In this document: positions 7,601 to 17,700 of the stretch, piece by piece
Numbering within the stretch: the stretch's first letter is position 1
Layout: each line of letters begins with the position of its first letter
Source: Hoskinsella mucinilytica
Lineage (GTDB): Bacteria; Bacillota_I; Bacilli_A; Erysipelotrichales; Erysipelotrichaceae
Length of the DNA: 64,000 bases
Assembly: GCF_045223415.1 (NCBI RefSeq)
Contig: NZ_JBEQZJ010000020.1
Location: forward strand, 9,562-73,561
Reading direction: 5' to 3'
Made by a program: the position numbers and the translations under genes
Notes under the pieces: generated by a model
Seen by the model: only the letters and a program-made list of their open reading frames with translations
Databases searched by the model: none
What the model was told of the DNA's origin: nothing

Positions 7601-10543
7601 ATGTTTTTAAAGCGGATAGAATTACAAGGATTTAAATCCTTTGCGGATAAATCAGTAATCAATTTTGATAGTGATGTCATTGGGATTGTGGGACCAAATG
7701 GATGTGGTAAAAGCAATATCAATGATGCGATTCGCTGGGTGCTAGGTGAGCAGAGTGTCAAATCTTTGCGAGGCAGCAGTATGAGTGATGTAATTTTCAG
7801 CGGTTCTACACAAAGAAAGGCTGTCAATATGGCAGAAGTCACCTTAGTGTTTGATAATACGAGCCATATTTTAAATGTAGATTTTGAAGAGGTTGAGGTC
7901 ACAAGAAAACTACATAGACAAAGTGGTGAAGGGGAATACTTTATCAATAAGGCACCATGTCGCTTGAAAGACATCATCAATCTAGTAATGGATACGGGAT
8001 TAGGAAGAGATTCGCTTTCCATCATATCTCAGGGTAACATTTCTGCTTTTGCGGATGCGAAGCCGGAGGAAAGAAGAGCTCTCTTTGAAGAAGCAGCTGG
8101 AGTTGCGAAATATAAAAAAAGAAAGAATGAATCCTTATCTAAATTGAATCGAACACAAGAAAACCTTATGCGCTTAGAGGATATCATCGTTGAATTGGAA
8201 CGCCAGGTGAATCCATTAAAACGTCAAGCCAAAAAAGCGGAACAATATCTAGAAAAGAAGAAAGAGTTGGAAGTGATCGAGGTCAGTGTTTTGGTCGATG
8301 AAATCGAAAAATTAAATGGTGAAATCGACGAGCTGAAAAAGAAAGCTTTTGATCTTGATACACAAAAAGCAATGCATGAAACAACGATTCAAGTCGAGGA
8401 TACCAAAAATAGTGAATTAAGAAATGAAATGTATCAATTAGATCGTGAAGTGAATCGTTTGCAAGAACAGTTCAGTAAGATCAATGAAGAATCTCGAATG
8501 TTGGAAATGCGTAAGATCGAGCTGGATGAAAAACGTAAATATGCATTAGAATCTGCGAGCAATGCAGAAAAGGCGAGAGAATTAAAGGCGATGGTTGATG
8601 AAGCTGCTTTTGAATATGAGGATCGAAAAAAAAGGTTAAAAGACTTAGAAATAGATCTATCTTTGAAAAAAGAGGAAATTATCAAGATAGAAAGTGATAT
8701 CAGCTATAGTCAAAGTGAAAATCAACAAGCAAGTACCATTTTAAATCGTTTGGAAAACCGTAAGGATGTATTAGAAAATCTTGCACGTCAGCCATTCAAT
8801 CATCAGAATGCGGTTCGTTCTATTTTAGAGGCAAAAAGTACCTTACCTGGGATATTAGGTGTTGTTTCCCAATTATTTAAGCCACAGATGAATTATGAAA
8901 CGGCGATTTCCAATGCGCTTGCCGGTGCAATGTATCATATCGTTACGGCAGATGAAGCGAGTGCACGACACGCAATTGGTTTTTTGAAAAAGAATCAAAG
9001 TGGTAGAGCAACCTTCTTGCCTTTGACGGTCATGCGACCACATAGGATGATGAAGGAACATTATTTGCTTGCGAAAAACTTAAAGGGATTTTTAGGTGTA
9101 GCAAGCGAATTTGTAGAAAACGAAGAAACTTTTAACGATTTGAGAGATTCTTTGTTTGGTAATGTCGTGATCGTAGACAATTTGGTCAATGCCAATGAAA
9201 TTGCGAAAATGTTAAAATACAATTATAAAATTGTGACCATCGATGGAGATATCGTCAATAAAGGCGGAAGTATGACCGGTGGTAAACAGAAAAACAATGC
9301 TACACCATTGACCATACAAAAAGAATTACATCAAGTTATGCAAAGTTTAGAAGGCCAGAAAATGAAAACAGATGGATTGAAACAACAACTGGCTTCTTTG
9401 CAAAGCAAAAAGGATCAATGCAATGCTGCTTTGGTACAACTACAAATTTCTATTGCGCAATTAGATCCTATCGTAAAAGCAAAATGGTCTAAGCTAGAGC
9501 ATTTAAAAGAAGAATATGAAAGTGTTGCTCCTGACGCTGACAAAGAAACAGATAGCGAACTGTTAGAAGATGATTTGATCGTTCGATTAAGCAATGCACA
9601 TAGCAAGATCGATGATATCAGTGCAACCATCAAGAGCAAACGTGAACGCCGTATGAAGGTCGGCAATGAGGTAGAGCGTAAGGAACAACAGATTCGAAGT
9701 CTTCGTCGTGATTTGAATATCGTGCAAAATGAGATGCGAGATATTGAGGTTGCACAAGCAAAAGCCGAAACACGTTTGGAAACAAGTATGGAACGATTGA
9801 GTTCAACCTATGAAATGACTTTCGAATATGCACAAGGACAAAAGATGGATGCTGATATGAGTGTTGCACGAGAACGTGTCAAAGAGTTGCGTCAAGAAAT
9901 CGCAGGTCTAGGCAATGTCAATCTAGATGCTCCTGAGCAATATAAAGAAATTTCACAACGATATGAATTTCTAACCAAACAAAAAGATGACTTGAATGCG
10001 GCAAAACAAAAAATTCTAGTTGCGATCGATGAAATGGATGAAATCATGGTCCATCAATTTAAAGATATGTTTGATCGTATCAATAGCGAATTAAACGACG
10101 TATTTCAAGCTTTGTTTGGAGGAGGAAGTGCTAGATTGTTTTTGGTAGATCCTCAGGATATTTTAAATACGGGAATTGATATTGAAGTCAGACCACCCGG
10201 AAAGACCGTACAAAACATTCGATTATTCTCTGGTGGTGAAAAATCTTTGATTGCCATTTGTGTGTTGTTCTCAATATTAAAAGCAAGAACTATGCCTTTG
10301 TGTATTTTTGATGAGGTTGAGGCGGCACTAGATCAAGCAAATGTAGAACGATTTGCGAAATATATCACGAGATTTCGTGGAGAGAGTCAATTTATCGTAG
10401 TAACGCATAGACCTGGTACGATGGCGCAATGTGATGCTTTATATGGTGTCACAATGCAACAAAATGGTGTCAGTCAGCTATTGAAGGTAAAACTGCAAGA
10501 TGCAATCAATATGGTAGATAAGAAAGAAGAGGTAACAGCGTAA
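7601..10543 (+). CDS. smc: Chromosome segregation ATPase SMC, short-arm form
   Basis: Ring-forming ATPase that with ScpA and ScpB organises and separates chromosomes. The Walker A motif is GPNGCGKSN (residues 31-39), the signature is 'LFSGGEKSL', and Walker B is 'LCIFDEVEAALD' near the C-terminus. The hinge spans roughly residues 412-560 ('GILGVVSQLF' to 'GGSMTGG') with its conserved glycines. The two coiled-coil arms (about 170-410 and 560-800) are each about 100 residues shorter than in the usual 1180-aa SMC, giving 980 aa. No frameshift is seen and both heads are complete, so the shortening looks natural. rnc, the usual upstream neighbour, is absent. Confidence 0.95.
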   Translation: MFLKRIELQGFKSFADKSVINFDSDVIGIVGPNGCGKSNINDAIRWVLGEQSVKSLRGSSMSDVIFSGSTQRKAVNMAEVTLVFDNTSHILNVDFEEVEVTRKLHRQSGEGEYFINKAPCRLKDIINLVMDTGLGRDSLSIISQGNISAFADAKPEERRALFEEAAGVAKYKKRKNESLSKLNRTQENLMRLEDIIVELERQVNPLKRQAKKAEQYLEKKKELEVIEVSVLVDEIEKLNGEIDELKKKAFDLDTQKAMHETTIQVEDTKNSELRNEMYQLDREVNRLQEQFSKINEESRMLEMRKIELDEKRKYALESASNAEKARELKAMVDEAAFEYEDRKKRLKDLEIDLSLKKEEIIKIESDISYSQSENQQASTILNRLENRKDVLENLARQPFNHQNAVRSILEAKSTLPGILGVVSQLFKPQMNYETAISNALAGAMYHIVTADEASARHAIGFLKKNQSGRATFLPLTVMRPHRMMKEHYLLAKNLKGFLGVASEFVENEETFNDLRDSLFGNVVIVDNLVNANEIAKMLKYNYKIVTIDGDIVNKGGSMTGGKQKNNATPLTIQKELHQVMQSLEGQKMKTDGLKQQLASLQSKKDQCNAALVQLQISIAQLDPIVKAKWSKLEHLKEEYESVAPDADKETDSELLEDDLIVRLSNAHSKIDDISATIKSKRERRMKVGNEVERKEQQIRSLRRDLNIVQNEMRDIEVAQAKAETRLETSMERLSSTYEMTFEYAQGQKMDADMSVARERVKELRQEIAGLGNVNLDAPEQYKEISQRYEFLTKQKDDLNAAKQKILVAIDEMDEIMVHQFKDMFDRINSELNDVFQALFGGGSARLFLVDPQDILNTGIDIEVRPPGKTVQNIRLFSGGEKSLIAICVLFSILKARTMPLCIFDEVEAALDQANVERFAKYITRFRGESQFIVVTHRPGTMAQCDALYGVTMQQNGVSQLLKVKLQDAINMVDKKEEVTA

Positions 10544-11520
10544 TGGGCATATTTTCTAAATTGAAAAAAACCTTTTCCGGTAAACAGGAAAAAGATCAGG
10601 ATCGCTATTTAAGTGGATTAGATAAAACCAAGAAGTCCTTTTCTGAACGTATTCGAAAGTTGGCTTTGGGCTTTAGTGGCGTAGATGAGGAATTTCTTGA
10701 GGAATTGATGATCGTATTATTAGAGGCCGATATCGGAATTAAAACAGCACAAAAAATCGTAGATGAAGTAGAAAACAGAGCGATGGATCAGAAATTGAAG
10801 GACTTTCATGCAATCAGTGAATGTTTGATCGAAGTCATGCATGATATGTATTGTACAAAAGAAGATGAACCATTTCATGAAAATAGTGAAGGACCTACGG
10901 TAATCTTAATGGTGGGTGTCAATGGTAGTGGGAAGACTACAACAACGGCAAAATTAACTAAGCAATTTCAAGAAGAAGGAAAAAGCGTGGTCGTTGCGGC
11001 AGCAGATACCTTTCGTGCCGGCGCAATCGATCAGCTAGCTCAATGGGCAAACCGACTTAACGTTCCTTGTATCAAGGGAAGAGAAAACGGAGATCCAAGC
11101 GCTGCGCTGGTAGATGCATGTCGATATGCAAAAGAACATGATATTGATATCATGATCGGTGATACTGCCGGACGTCTTCAAAATAAGGCCAATTTGATGA
11201 AGGAATTAGAAAAGATGCGTCGAGTATGTGAACGTGAAATTCCTGATGCACCTCATGAGGTATGGTTGGTGCTAGATGCAACAACAGGTCAAAACGGAAT
11301 CTCACAGGCACAGATATTCCTGGAAACGACCAATGTGACCGGAATCATCTTAACAAAGATGGATGGGACGGCAAAAGGCGGTATTGTCATTGCAATTCGT
11401 GATCTATTGGGATTGCCGGTAAAATATATCGGATTAGGTGAAAAGGAAGACGATTTACGTCCGTTTGATATCGATTCTTATCTTTATGGAATCTGTGAGG
11501 ATCTGTTATCTGATGATTGA
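10543..11520 (+). CDS. ftsY: Signal recognition particle receptor FtsY
   Basis: GTPase that receives SRP-ribosome complexes at the membrane and delivers them to SecYEG. A short basic N-terminus ('MGIFSKLKKTF') replaces the long acidic domain of enterobacteria. The N domain is followed by the NG GTPase with 'GVNGSGKTTTTAKL', 'AADTFRAGAIDQL', 'DTAGR' and 'TKMDGTAKGG'. It overlaps the smc stop (TAATG), so the pair is coupled. 325 aa is the Firmicute size. Confidence 0.97.
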   Translation: MGIFSKLKKTFSGKQEKDQDRYLSGLDKTKKSFSERIRKLALGFSGVDEEFLEELMIVLLEADIGIKTAQKIVDEVENRAMDQKLKDFHAISECLIEVMHDMYCTKEDEPFHENSEGPTVILMVGVNGSGKTTTTAKLTKQFQEEGKSVVVAAADTFRAGAIDQLAQWANRLNVPCIKGRENGDPSAALVDACRYAKEHDIDIMIGDTAGRLQNKANLMKELEKMRRVCEREIPDAPHEVWLVLDATTGQNGISQAQIFLETTNVTGIILTKMDGTAKGGIVIAIRDLLGLPVKYIGLGEKEDDLRPFDIDSYLYGICEDLLSDD

Positions 11521-11827
11521 ACAAACACAAGAAATGAATGCGCTATTAGATGCCTATGAGCCTTTGTTGACGCAGAAACAACAAGAGATCATGAATCTAT
11601 ATTTTAAAGAGGATTTCTCTTTATCAGAAATTAGCGAAACATTAGAAATCAGTAGGGCAGCAGTCAATGATCATTTGAAGCGAAGTGAGAGAATATTGTT
11701 GGATTACGAAAAAAAACTGCATCTTGTGAAGAATTATGAAACAAGAGCAAAGATTTATGATAAAATAAAGACGATTGGAAACAAGGAAGTCCGATCATTG
11801 ATAGAAGATTTAGAAAATATCGAGTAA
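11513..11827 (+). CDS. ylxM: YlxM family helix-turn-helix protein (SRP-associated)
   Basis: A 104-aa sigma-like DNA-binding-fold protein. The core 'LTQKQQEIMNLYFKEDFSLS', 'ISETLEISRAAVNDHLKRSE' is the YlxM family signature. In streptococci YlxM modulates SRP and FtsY GTPase activity. The ATG at 11513 overlaps the ftsY stop. An upstream extension in the same frame only overlaps ftsY and is not needed. ffh, its usual neighbour, is not in the window, so ylxM has stayed with ftsY instead. Confidence 0.88.
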   Translation: MIEQTQEMNALLDAYEPLLTQKQQEIMNLYFKEDFSLSEISETLEISRAAVNDHLKRSERILLDYEKKLHLVKNYETRAKIYDKIKTIGNKEVRSLIEDLENIE

Positions 11828-11841
11828 ATTAGGAGGATATC

Positions 11842-13038
11842 ATGTCAAAAATTATTTCAGTGAACGCAGGAAGTTCATCTTTAAAGTTTCAGCTATTTGA
11901 AATGCCAAGTGAAGAGGTATTGACAAGTGGAATCGTAGAAAAAATCGGTTTTGAAGATGCTATTTTCACGATTAAGGTAAATGGTGAAAAAATCAAAAAA
12001 ATCTTACCGATCCCTGATCACACAAAGGCTGTTTCATTATTGCTGGAAGCATTGGTAGAATATAAAGTTGTAAACAGTTTGGATGAAATTGTCGGTGCAG
12101 GTCATCGTGCAGTTCATGGAGGGGAAATCTTTAAGGAATCTGTTCCTGTAACAGATGAGGTAGTTGAACAATTCGCATCATTAAATGAGTTGGCACCTTT
12201 ACATAATCCAGCAGGTTTGGTCGGTTATAATGCTTTCAAAGAAAATTTGCCAAACTGTAAGCATGTATTTGTATTTGATACAGCATTCCATTCTACAATG
12301 CCGAAAGAAAGCTATATTTACGCACTTCCTATGGAATACTACGATAACTATAAAATTCGCCGTTACGGCTTCCATGGTACAAGTCATAAATATGTATCAT
12401 TACGTTGTGCAGAATTGATGAATAAAGATATTAAAGATACAAAGATCATCACATGTCATTTAGGAAACGGAGCAAGCATTACAGCGGTAGATGGAGGAAA
12501 ATCTATCAATACTTCTATGGGCTTTACTCCTTTGGCAGGTGTTATGATGGGAACACGTTGTGGAGATATCGATCCTGCAATCGTAACGTATATCATGAAG
12601 AAAACAGGTGCTACACCTGATGAAATGGATGATATCATGAACAAAAAATCAGGTATGCTAGGTGTGAGTGGCATTAGTTCTGATGCTCGTGATATTGAAG
12701 ATGGGTGTAAAGAAGGAAATCCAGCTGCTGTATTAACAGCTGAGGTATATGTCAATCGTGTAATCAATGTAGTAGGTGGTTACTATGCACAACTAGGCGG
12801 TGCTGATGCAATCGTATTTACTGGTGGTATCGGTGAAAATGATACTAATATGCGTTATATGATTTGTAATCGTTTGAAGGAAGCATTCGGTGTAGAATTA
12901 GATGAGGAGCTCAACGGTAAAACAAGAGGCAAAGAGGTATTGTTATCTACACCAGATAGCAAGATTCAAGTTTGGTTGATTCCAACCAATGAAGAATTAA
13001 TGATTGCTCGTGATACTTACCGTTTGATGCAGAACTAA
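11842..13038 (+). CDS. ackA: Acetate kinase
   Basis: Converts acetyl phosphate and ADP to acetate and ATP, the substrate-level ATP step of acetate fermentation. It has ASKHA-fold signatures: 'VNAGSSSLKFQLF' (phosphate 1), 'FDTAFHSTMP', 'RRYGFHGTSHKYV', 'CHLGNGASI' and 'FTGGIGEN'. At 398 aa it is full length. The ribosome site is AGGAGG. No pta is adjacent. It lies 14 bases after ylxM and overlaps nrnA by one base. Confidence 0.97.
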   Translation: MSKIISVNAGSSSLKFQLFEMPSEEVLTSGIVEKIGFEDAIFTIKVNGEKIKKILPIPDHTKAVSLLLEALVEYKVVNSLDEIVGAGHRAVHGGEIFKESVPVTDEVVEQFASLNELAPLHNPAGLVGYNAFKENLPNCKHVFVFDTAFHSTMPKESYIYALPMEYYDNYKIRRYGFHGTSHKYVSLRCAELMNKDIKDTKIITCHLGNGASITAVDGGKSINTSMGFTPLAGVMMGTRCGDIDPAIVTYIMKKTGATPDEMDDIMNKKSGMLGVSGISSDARDIEDGCKEGNPAAVLTAEVYVNRVINVVGGYYAQLGGADAIVFTGGIGENDTNMRYMICNRLKEAFGVELDEELNGKTRGKEVLLSTPDSKIQVWLIPTNEELMIARDTYRLMQN

Positions 13039-13982
13039 TGAATTCTATTTTTGAACTCATCCAGAAATACGATATCATCACGATTTATCGTCACATCAGT
13101 CCTGATGCGGATGCGCTTGGTTCCCAATTCGGTTTAAAACAATGGATCATAGATTCTTATCCAGATAAACAAGTGTATGCATTGGGAAAGGACGATGGGA
13201 GCAAATGCTCTCATTTTCCTGGCAGTGATGTCGTTGACGATGAAACCATACGTCACTCTTTGGCTATTATTTTAGATACTGCCAATCAAGATAGGATCGA
13301 TGATGCAAGATGGAAAACTGCTGCCTATCGTCTGAAAATAGATCATCATATATTCGTGGAAACATTTGCGGATGAAGAATATATTGATGATCGTTCTGGA
13401 GCTACCTGTGAAATATTGGGAACATTGTTAATGAACGAAGGTTACCATATTTCATCCACTGCTGCTCAGTATATATACAGTGGTTTGATTGCGGATACCT
13501 TACGCTTTTCTATTCCTACAACAACATCTCAGACCTTAAGAACCGCAGCTTATCTTTTGGATCATGGAGTAGATGTACAAAAGTCAAATGAAGAAAATTT
13601 TTCAACATCCATGCAACAATTTCAATATGAAAATTATCTACGAAGCAGTTGTAAAGTGTTGGGTGGGAAAATTGCATACAGTATTGTTCATAAAGAAGAC
13701 TATGAACAGTTTGGACTGAGCTTTAATGAAGCCAAAGAAAAGGTGTTCGTGTTTGGTGGGGTTCATGAATTTAAAGCTTGGGCTTTGTTTGTGGAGAAAG
13801 AAACGGATGAACAAGGAATGCTTCGTTATAATGGAAGCCTTCGTTCTCGGAATACCACGATCAACGACATTGCCATGAGATACAATGGTGGCGGACATCG
13901 ATTTGCTTGTGGCGTAAAAAATCTTAGTGATAAGGATATTGAGTGCATTTTACAAGAAATTTTAAATAGAATTAACGAATAA
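13038..13982 (+). CDS. nrnA: DHH-DHHA1 phosphoesterase NrnA-like (oligoribonuclease / pAp phosphatase)
   Basis: Degrades 2-5-nt RNA and, in Bacillus, removes the 3' phosphate of pAp. Motifs: 'RHISPDADALGSQ' (residues 18-30), 'ILDTAN', the DHH motif in 'KIDHHIFVE', and the C-terminal DHHA1 motif 'YNGGGHRFACG'. Its 314 aa are typical. The start overlaps the ackA stop (TAATG), so it depends on ackA translation. A hairpin follows. Confidence 0.92.
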   Translation: MNSIFELIQKYDIITIYRHISPDADALGSQFGLKQWIIDSYPDKQVYALGKDDGSKCSHFPGSDVVDDETIRHSLAIILDTANQDRIDDARWKTAAYRLKIDHHIFVETFADEEYIDDRSGATCEILGTLLMNEGYHISSTAAQYIYSGLIADTLRFSIPTTTSQTLRTAAYLLDHGVDVQKSNEENFSTSMQQFQYENYLRSSCKVLGGKIAYSIVHKEDYEQFGLSFNEAKEKVFVFGGVHEFKAWALFVEKETDEQGMLRYNGSLRSRNTTINDIAMRYNGGGHRFACGVKNLSDKDIECILQEILNRINE

Positions 13983-14004
13983 AAGGGTGAAGAACCCTTT
14001 TATT
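13981..14004 (+). terminator. Weak terminator after nrnA
   Basis: AAAAGGGT (13981-13988), a 5-base loop, then ACCCTTTT (13994-14001). The T-run is short, so some readthrough into the next gene is likely. Confidence 0.55.
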
Positions 14005-14019
14005 GTATAAGGAGAATAT

Positions 14020-14664
14020 ATGAAACCAGTATGTTTGTTTGATTTAGATGGAACATTAACGGACCCTAAAGAAGGAATTACAAAATCAGTAGCATATGCG
14101 CTTGGAAAATTTGATATTGAAGTAAAACATCTTGATGATTTAAAAGTGTTTATCGGACCACCTCTGCAAGATAGCTTTATGAAATACTATTCTATGGATG
14201 AAGAACAAGCTCAACAGGCTATCCAATATTATCGTGAATATTTTTCAACAACAGGCATTTTTGAAAATAAGGTATATCCCGGTATTGCCCAGATGTTACA
14301 ACAATTAAAAGCACAAAACAAGAAAGTTCTGGTTGCTACAAGTAAACCGGAAGGTTTTGCTCGACAAATCATGGAACATTTTCAGTTAGCTGATGATGTT
14401 GACGATGTTTGCGGTGCAACTATGGATGGAAGCCGTAGTAAAAAAGGAGATGTTATCGCCTATGCATTAAACAAGCATCATGTTCATGAAATGGATGCGA
14501 TTATGGTAGGTGATCGTGAACATGATATCTTAGGCGCAAAAGAAAATCATTTACCTTGTATAGCAGTGCTTTACGGTTATGGATCCAGAGAAGAATTTGA
14601 AAAAGCCGGTGCTGATATCATTGTAGAAAGTGTTTCTGAATTAACAAATTATCTTATGAAATAA
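14020..14664 (+). CDS. HAD family phosphatase, phosphoglycolate phosphatase-like
   Basis: Cytosolic phosphatase of the haloacid dehalogenase superfamily with a helical cap. Motif I is 'FDLDGTLTD' with both catalytic aspartates, motif II 'LVATSKP', motif III a lysine in 'SKKGDVI', and motif IV 'VGDREHD'. At 214 aa it resembles Gph/PpaX and 5'-nucleotidase-like members; the substrate cannot be decided from sequence. A good GGAG ribosome site precedes the ATG, and a terminator follows. Confidence 0.85.
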   Translation: MKPVCLFDLDGTLTDPKEGITKSVAYALGKFDIEVKHLDDLKVFIGPPLQDSFMKYYSMDEEQAQQAIQYYREYFSTTGIFENKVYPGIAQMLQQLKAQNKKVLVATSKPEGFARQIMEHFQLADDVDDVCGATMDGSRSKKGDVIAYALNKHHVHEMDAIMVGDREHDILGAKENHLPCIAVLYGYGSREEFEKAGADIIVESVSELTNYLMK

Positions 14665-14670
14665 GTTCTG

Positions 14671-14700
14671 AAAGTAGGCATAGTTGCCTGCTTTTGTTTT
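14671..14700 (+). terminator. Terminator after the HAD gene
   Basis: AAAGTAGGCA (14671-14680), loop TAGT, then TGCCTGCTTTT, with one G-T pair in the stem and a T-rich tail. Confidence 0.75.
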
Positions 14701-14712
14701 AGGATAAAAAAT

Positions 14713-14736
14713 CTCATGCGTTCTATGCGGCATGAG
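14713..14736 (+). repeat. Inverted repeat overlapping the dnaE promoter
   Basis: CTCATGC (14713-14719) and GCATGAG (14730-14736) are perfect inverted copies with a 10-base spacer. The right arm falls where the dnaE -35 would be, so it may be an operator. This is inference. Confidence 0.4.
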
Positions 14737-14747
14737 GGTAGAAAATA

Positions 14748-14756
14748 TGATAAAAT
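14748..14756 (+). promoter_or_regulatory. Extended -10 promoter of dnaE
   Basis: TGA then TAAAAT (14751-14756), 18 bases before the dnaE ATG and just upstream of its GAGAGG ribosome site. Confidence 0.55.
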
Positions 14757-14773
14757 AAGAGAGAGGTGAAGGC

Positions 14774-17700
14774 ATGAGCGTACATTTACATGTTAGAAGC
14801 TGCTATACATTATTAAAAAGCACGCTGACAATTGAAAAGATTATAAAAAATACAAAAAAACATGGCTATACTGCAGTAGCACTTACAGATTTTGGAGTGT
14901 TTCATGGCGCTATGGCATTTTATCATGCCTGTCAAAACGAGGGAATCAAGCCGATTTTCGGAATGGAATTAAATGTAACAGAAGATGGGGAACTCTATAA
15001 CTTTGTTGCGCTTGCGAAAAACGATACAGGATATGTATCCTTGTTGAAACTATCCACTTATTTAAACACAGAAGAGCATGGAACCATCAGTATTGAAGAA
15101 TTAAGCTCCTATACCAAAGATTGTGTGGTCATCAGTGGAGGAGATAGCGATGCTTTGGAAGCTATGCTGTTACAAGAACAAAAAGATCGTTTGATTGCAC
15201 ATCTATCTTTATGCGCAAACTATTTTTCTACTTTCTATGTGGCGATTGCAAAAAATGATGCCGGATTATTAGAAAAGAAAAATGCATTTTTAAAAGGGAT
15301 ATGTAAACAGTTGGGGATTCACACAACAGCACTTTCCAGAATTTATTATGAAGATGAAAGCGATGAAGAAAGCTATCGTACCCTATGTGCAATTGATCAA
15401 GGCTTGTCCATCGATGATAAGACCTTAAATTGTAGTACTGGAAGATATTTTCGCTCACAAGAGGAAATGAAAAAGCTATATGATGAGGATGACCTGGAAA
15501 CAACAGAAGAAATTGCGGATTTATGTAACGTAAAAATGCAATTGGAAAAAGCGGTGTTACCTAAATTTCATAATAAATATGGTATCAGCAGTGAAGTCTT
15601 TTTACGCCAACTATGCCATAAAGGGTTACAAAAACGTATGAATTATCAATCAATACCAAAGGAATATGTAGATCGATTAGAATATGAATTAGATGTCATC
15701 ATATCAATGAAATACGCTGATTATTTCTTAATTGTTTGGGACTTTATCCGTTTTGCGAAAACAAAAGACATTTATATTGGTCCTGGTAGAGGTAGTGCGG
15801 CAGGTTCGTTGGTAGCATATTGTCTTGGTATTACGCACGCAGATCCCATTCAATATCACTTGCTATTTGAACGTTTTCTAAACCCCGAGCGTGTTTCCAT
15901 GCCGGATATCGATACGGATTTCCCGGATAATCGTCGTGATGAAGTTATAGAATATGTCACTTCTTTGTATGGAAACACAAGAGTTGCTCATATCATTACC
16001 TTTAATACCTTGGCGGCAAAACAAGTATTGCGTGATGTAGGAAGAACCATGGATTTCACCGTGAGAGAAATGGATAGCTTATGTCGTTTGGTACCTAATC
16101 GAACTAAAATTACGTTGAAAGCAGCGTATGAAGAACGAGCTGCTTTTAAACAAAAAATCAATTCTGGAGAAAAGTATAGGAAACTGTTTCGTGTTGCGTT
16201 AAGATTAGAAGGACTACCAAGGCATGCATCATTACACGCAGCAGGTATCATTCTTTCCAATGAAGACATTGATCAGGTATGTCCTTTGATCGATGTAGAT
16301 GAAGGAGTCAGAGCAAGCCAATTTACGATGGAGTATCTAGAAGAACTTGGCTTGATCAAAATGGATTTCTTAGGATTAAGAAATTTGACCATCATAGATG
16401 AAATCGTACATCATATCAATGAAACACAAGATACAAAATTGGAAATCATGAAAATTCCTTTGGATGATAAAAAGACATATGACTTGATTCGAGATGTCGA
16501 TACCATTGGCGTATTTCAATTAGAAAGCGAAGGAATGAAAAATCTTATCAGAAAGATCAAACCTACTTGTTTTGAAGATATCGTTGCGACCATTGCGTTA
16601 TATCGCCCGGGTCCAATGGAAAATATCCCAGAGTATTTAGAAAGAAGATCACATCCTGAAAAGGTGGATTATATCCATCCTAGTCTTAAGCCGATTTTGA
16701 TCAACACCTATGGTATTATGATCTATCAGGAGCAGGTCATGCAGGTCGCAACGACCATGGCTGGTTTTTCTTTGGGAAAGGCAGACAATCTTAGAAAAGC
16801 AATCAGCAAGAAAAAAGGCGATCAATTAATCAAGTTGAAAGAGGAATTCATACAAGGTGCATTAAAGAAAGGATATGCGCAAGCACTGGCAGAGCATGTC
16901 TATGATCTGATCATGAAATTTGCCAATTATGGATTTAATCGTTCCCATAGCGTTGCATATGGTATGGTAGCTTATCAGCTCGCTTATTTAAAGGCCAATT
17001 ATCCATTGTATTTTTTCATGAGTCTATTAAATAGCGTCATTGGTTCCGACTCTAAAACCAATGAATATGTATTTGAAGCAAAAAAACGTAGTATTCAGAT
17101 CTTATTGCCAAGTGTGAATGATAGCTTATTGCATTATCGAATTCAACATGATGCATTAAGATTTCCATTGTTAGGCATCAAAGGAATCGGTAGAGCCATT
17201 GCATTACCGATCATAGAAGAAAGAGAACAACATGGACCTTATTTAGACTTCTTTGATTTTGTTGCACGTATGGCAAAATATCGAGTAGCCAAAAAAACAA
17301 TGGAAACATTGATCTATGCAGGTGCATTAGATGAGTTTCGTATCAATAGAGTATCCATGATAGCAAGCTTAGATGATGCCATTCGTTATGGTGATCTGGT
17401 GAAAATCGAAGATCAAGATCAAATCTTATTGGATTTCGATTTGGTGAGCAAGCCGGCCATGACATCATTGAAAGAAAACGCAAGTTTACGTGCTGAAAAA
17501 GAAAAGGAATGTTTGGGATTTTATCTGACAACACATCCAATCGAAGCATTAAGAAACAAACTAGATGCTAATTTACGACCTCTTGTGTTTTTAAAAGAAG
17601 TTCGTGGCTATGTGAAATTTATTTGTCAGATTGAAAAATGTAAACCGTATCGTACAAAAAATGGGCATATGATGATGTTTGTTTTAGTGAATGATGAAAC

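Noticed and set aside
7420..8025. Long minus-strand open frame of 201 codons over the start of smc
   Set aside because: It overlaps a clear smc coding region and its promoter, has low-complexity Leu/Ser-rich content and no family motif. It is a shadow frame.
10543..11827. Loss of part of the SRP operon by deletion (no ffh after ylxM)
   Set aside because: The ylxM-ackA junction is clean, with a normal ribosome site and no fragment of ffh. Relocation of ffh in this lineage is simpler than damage.
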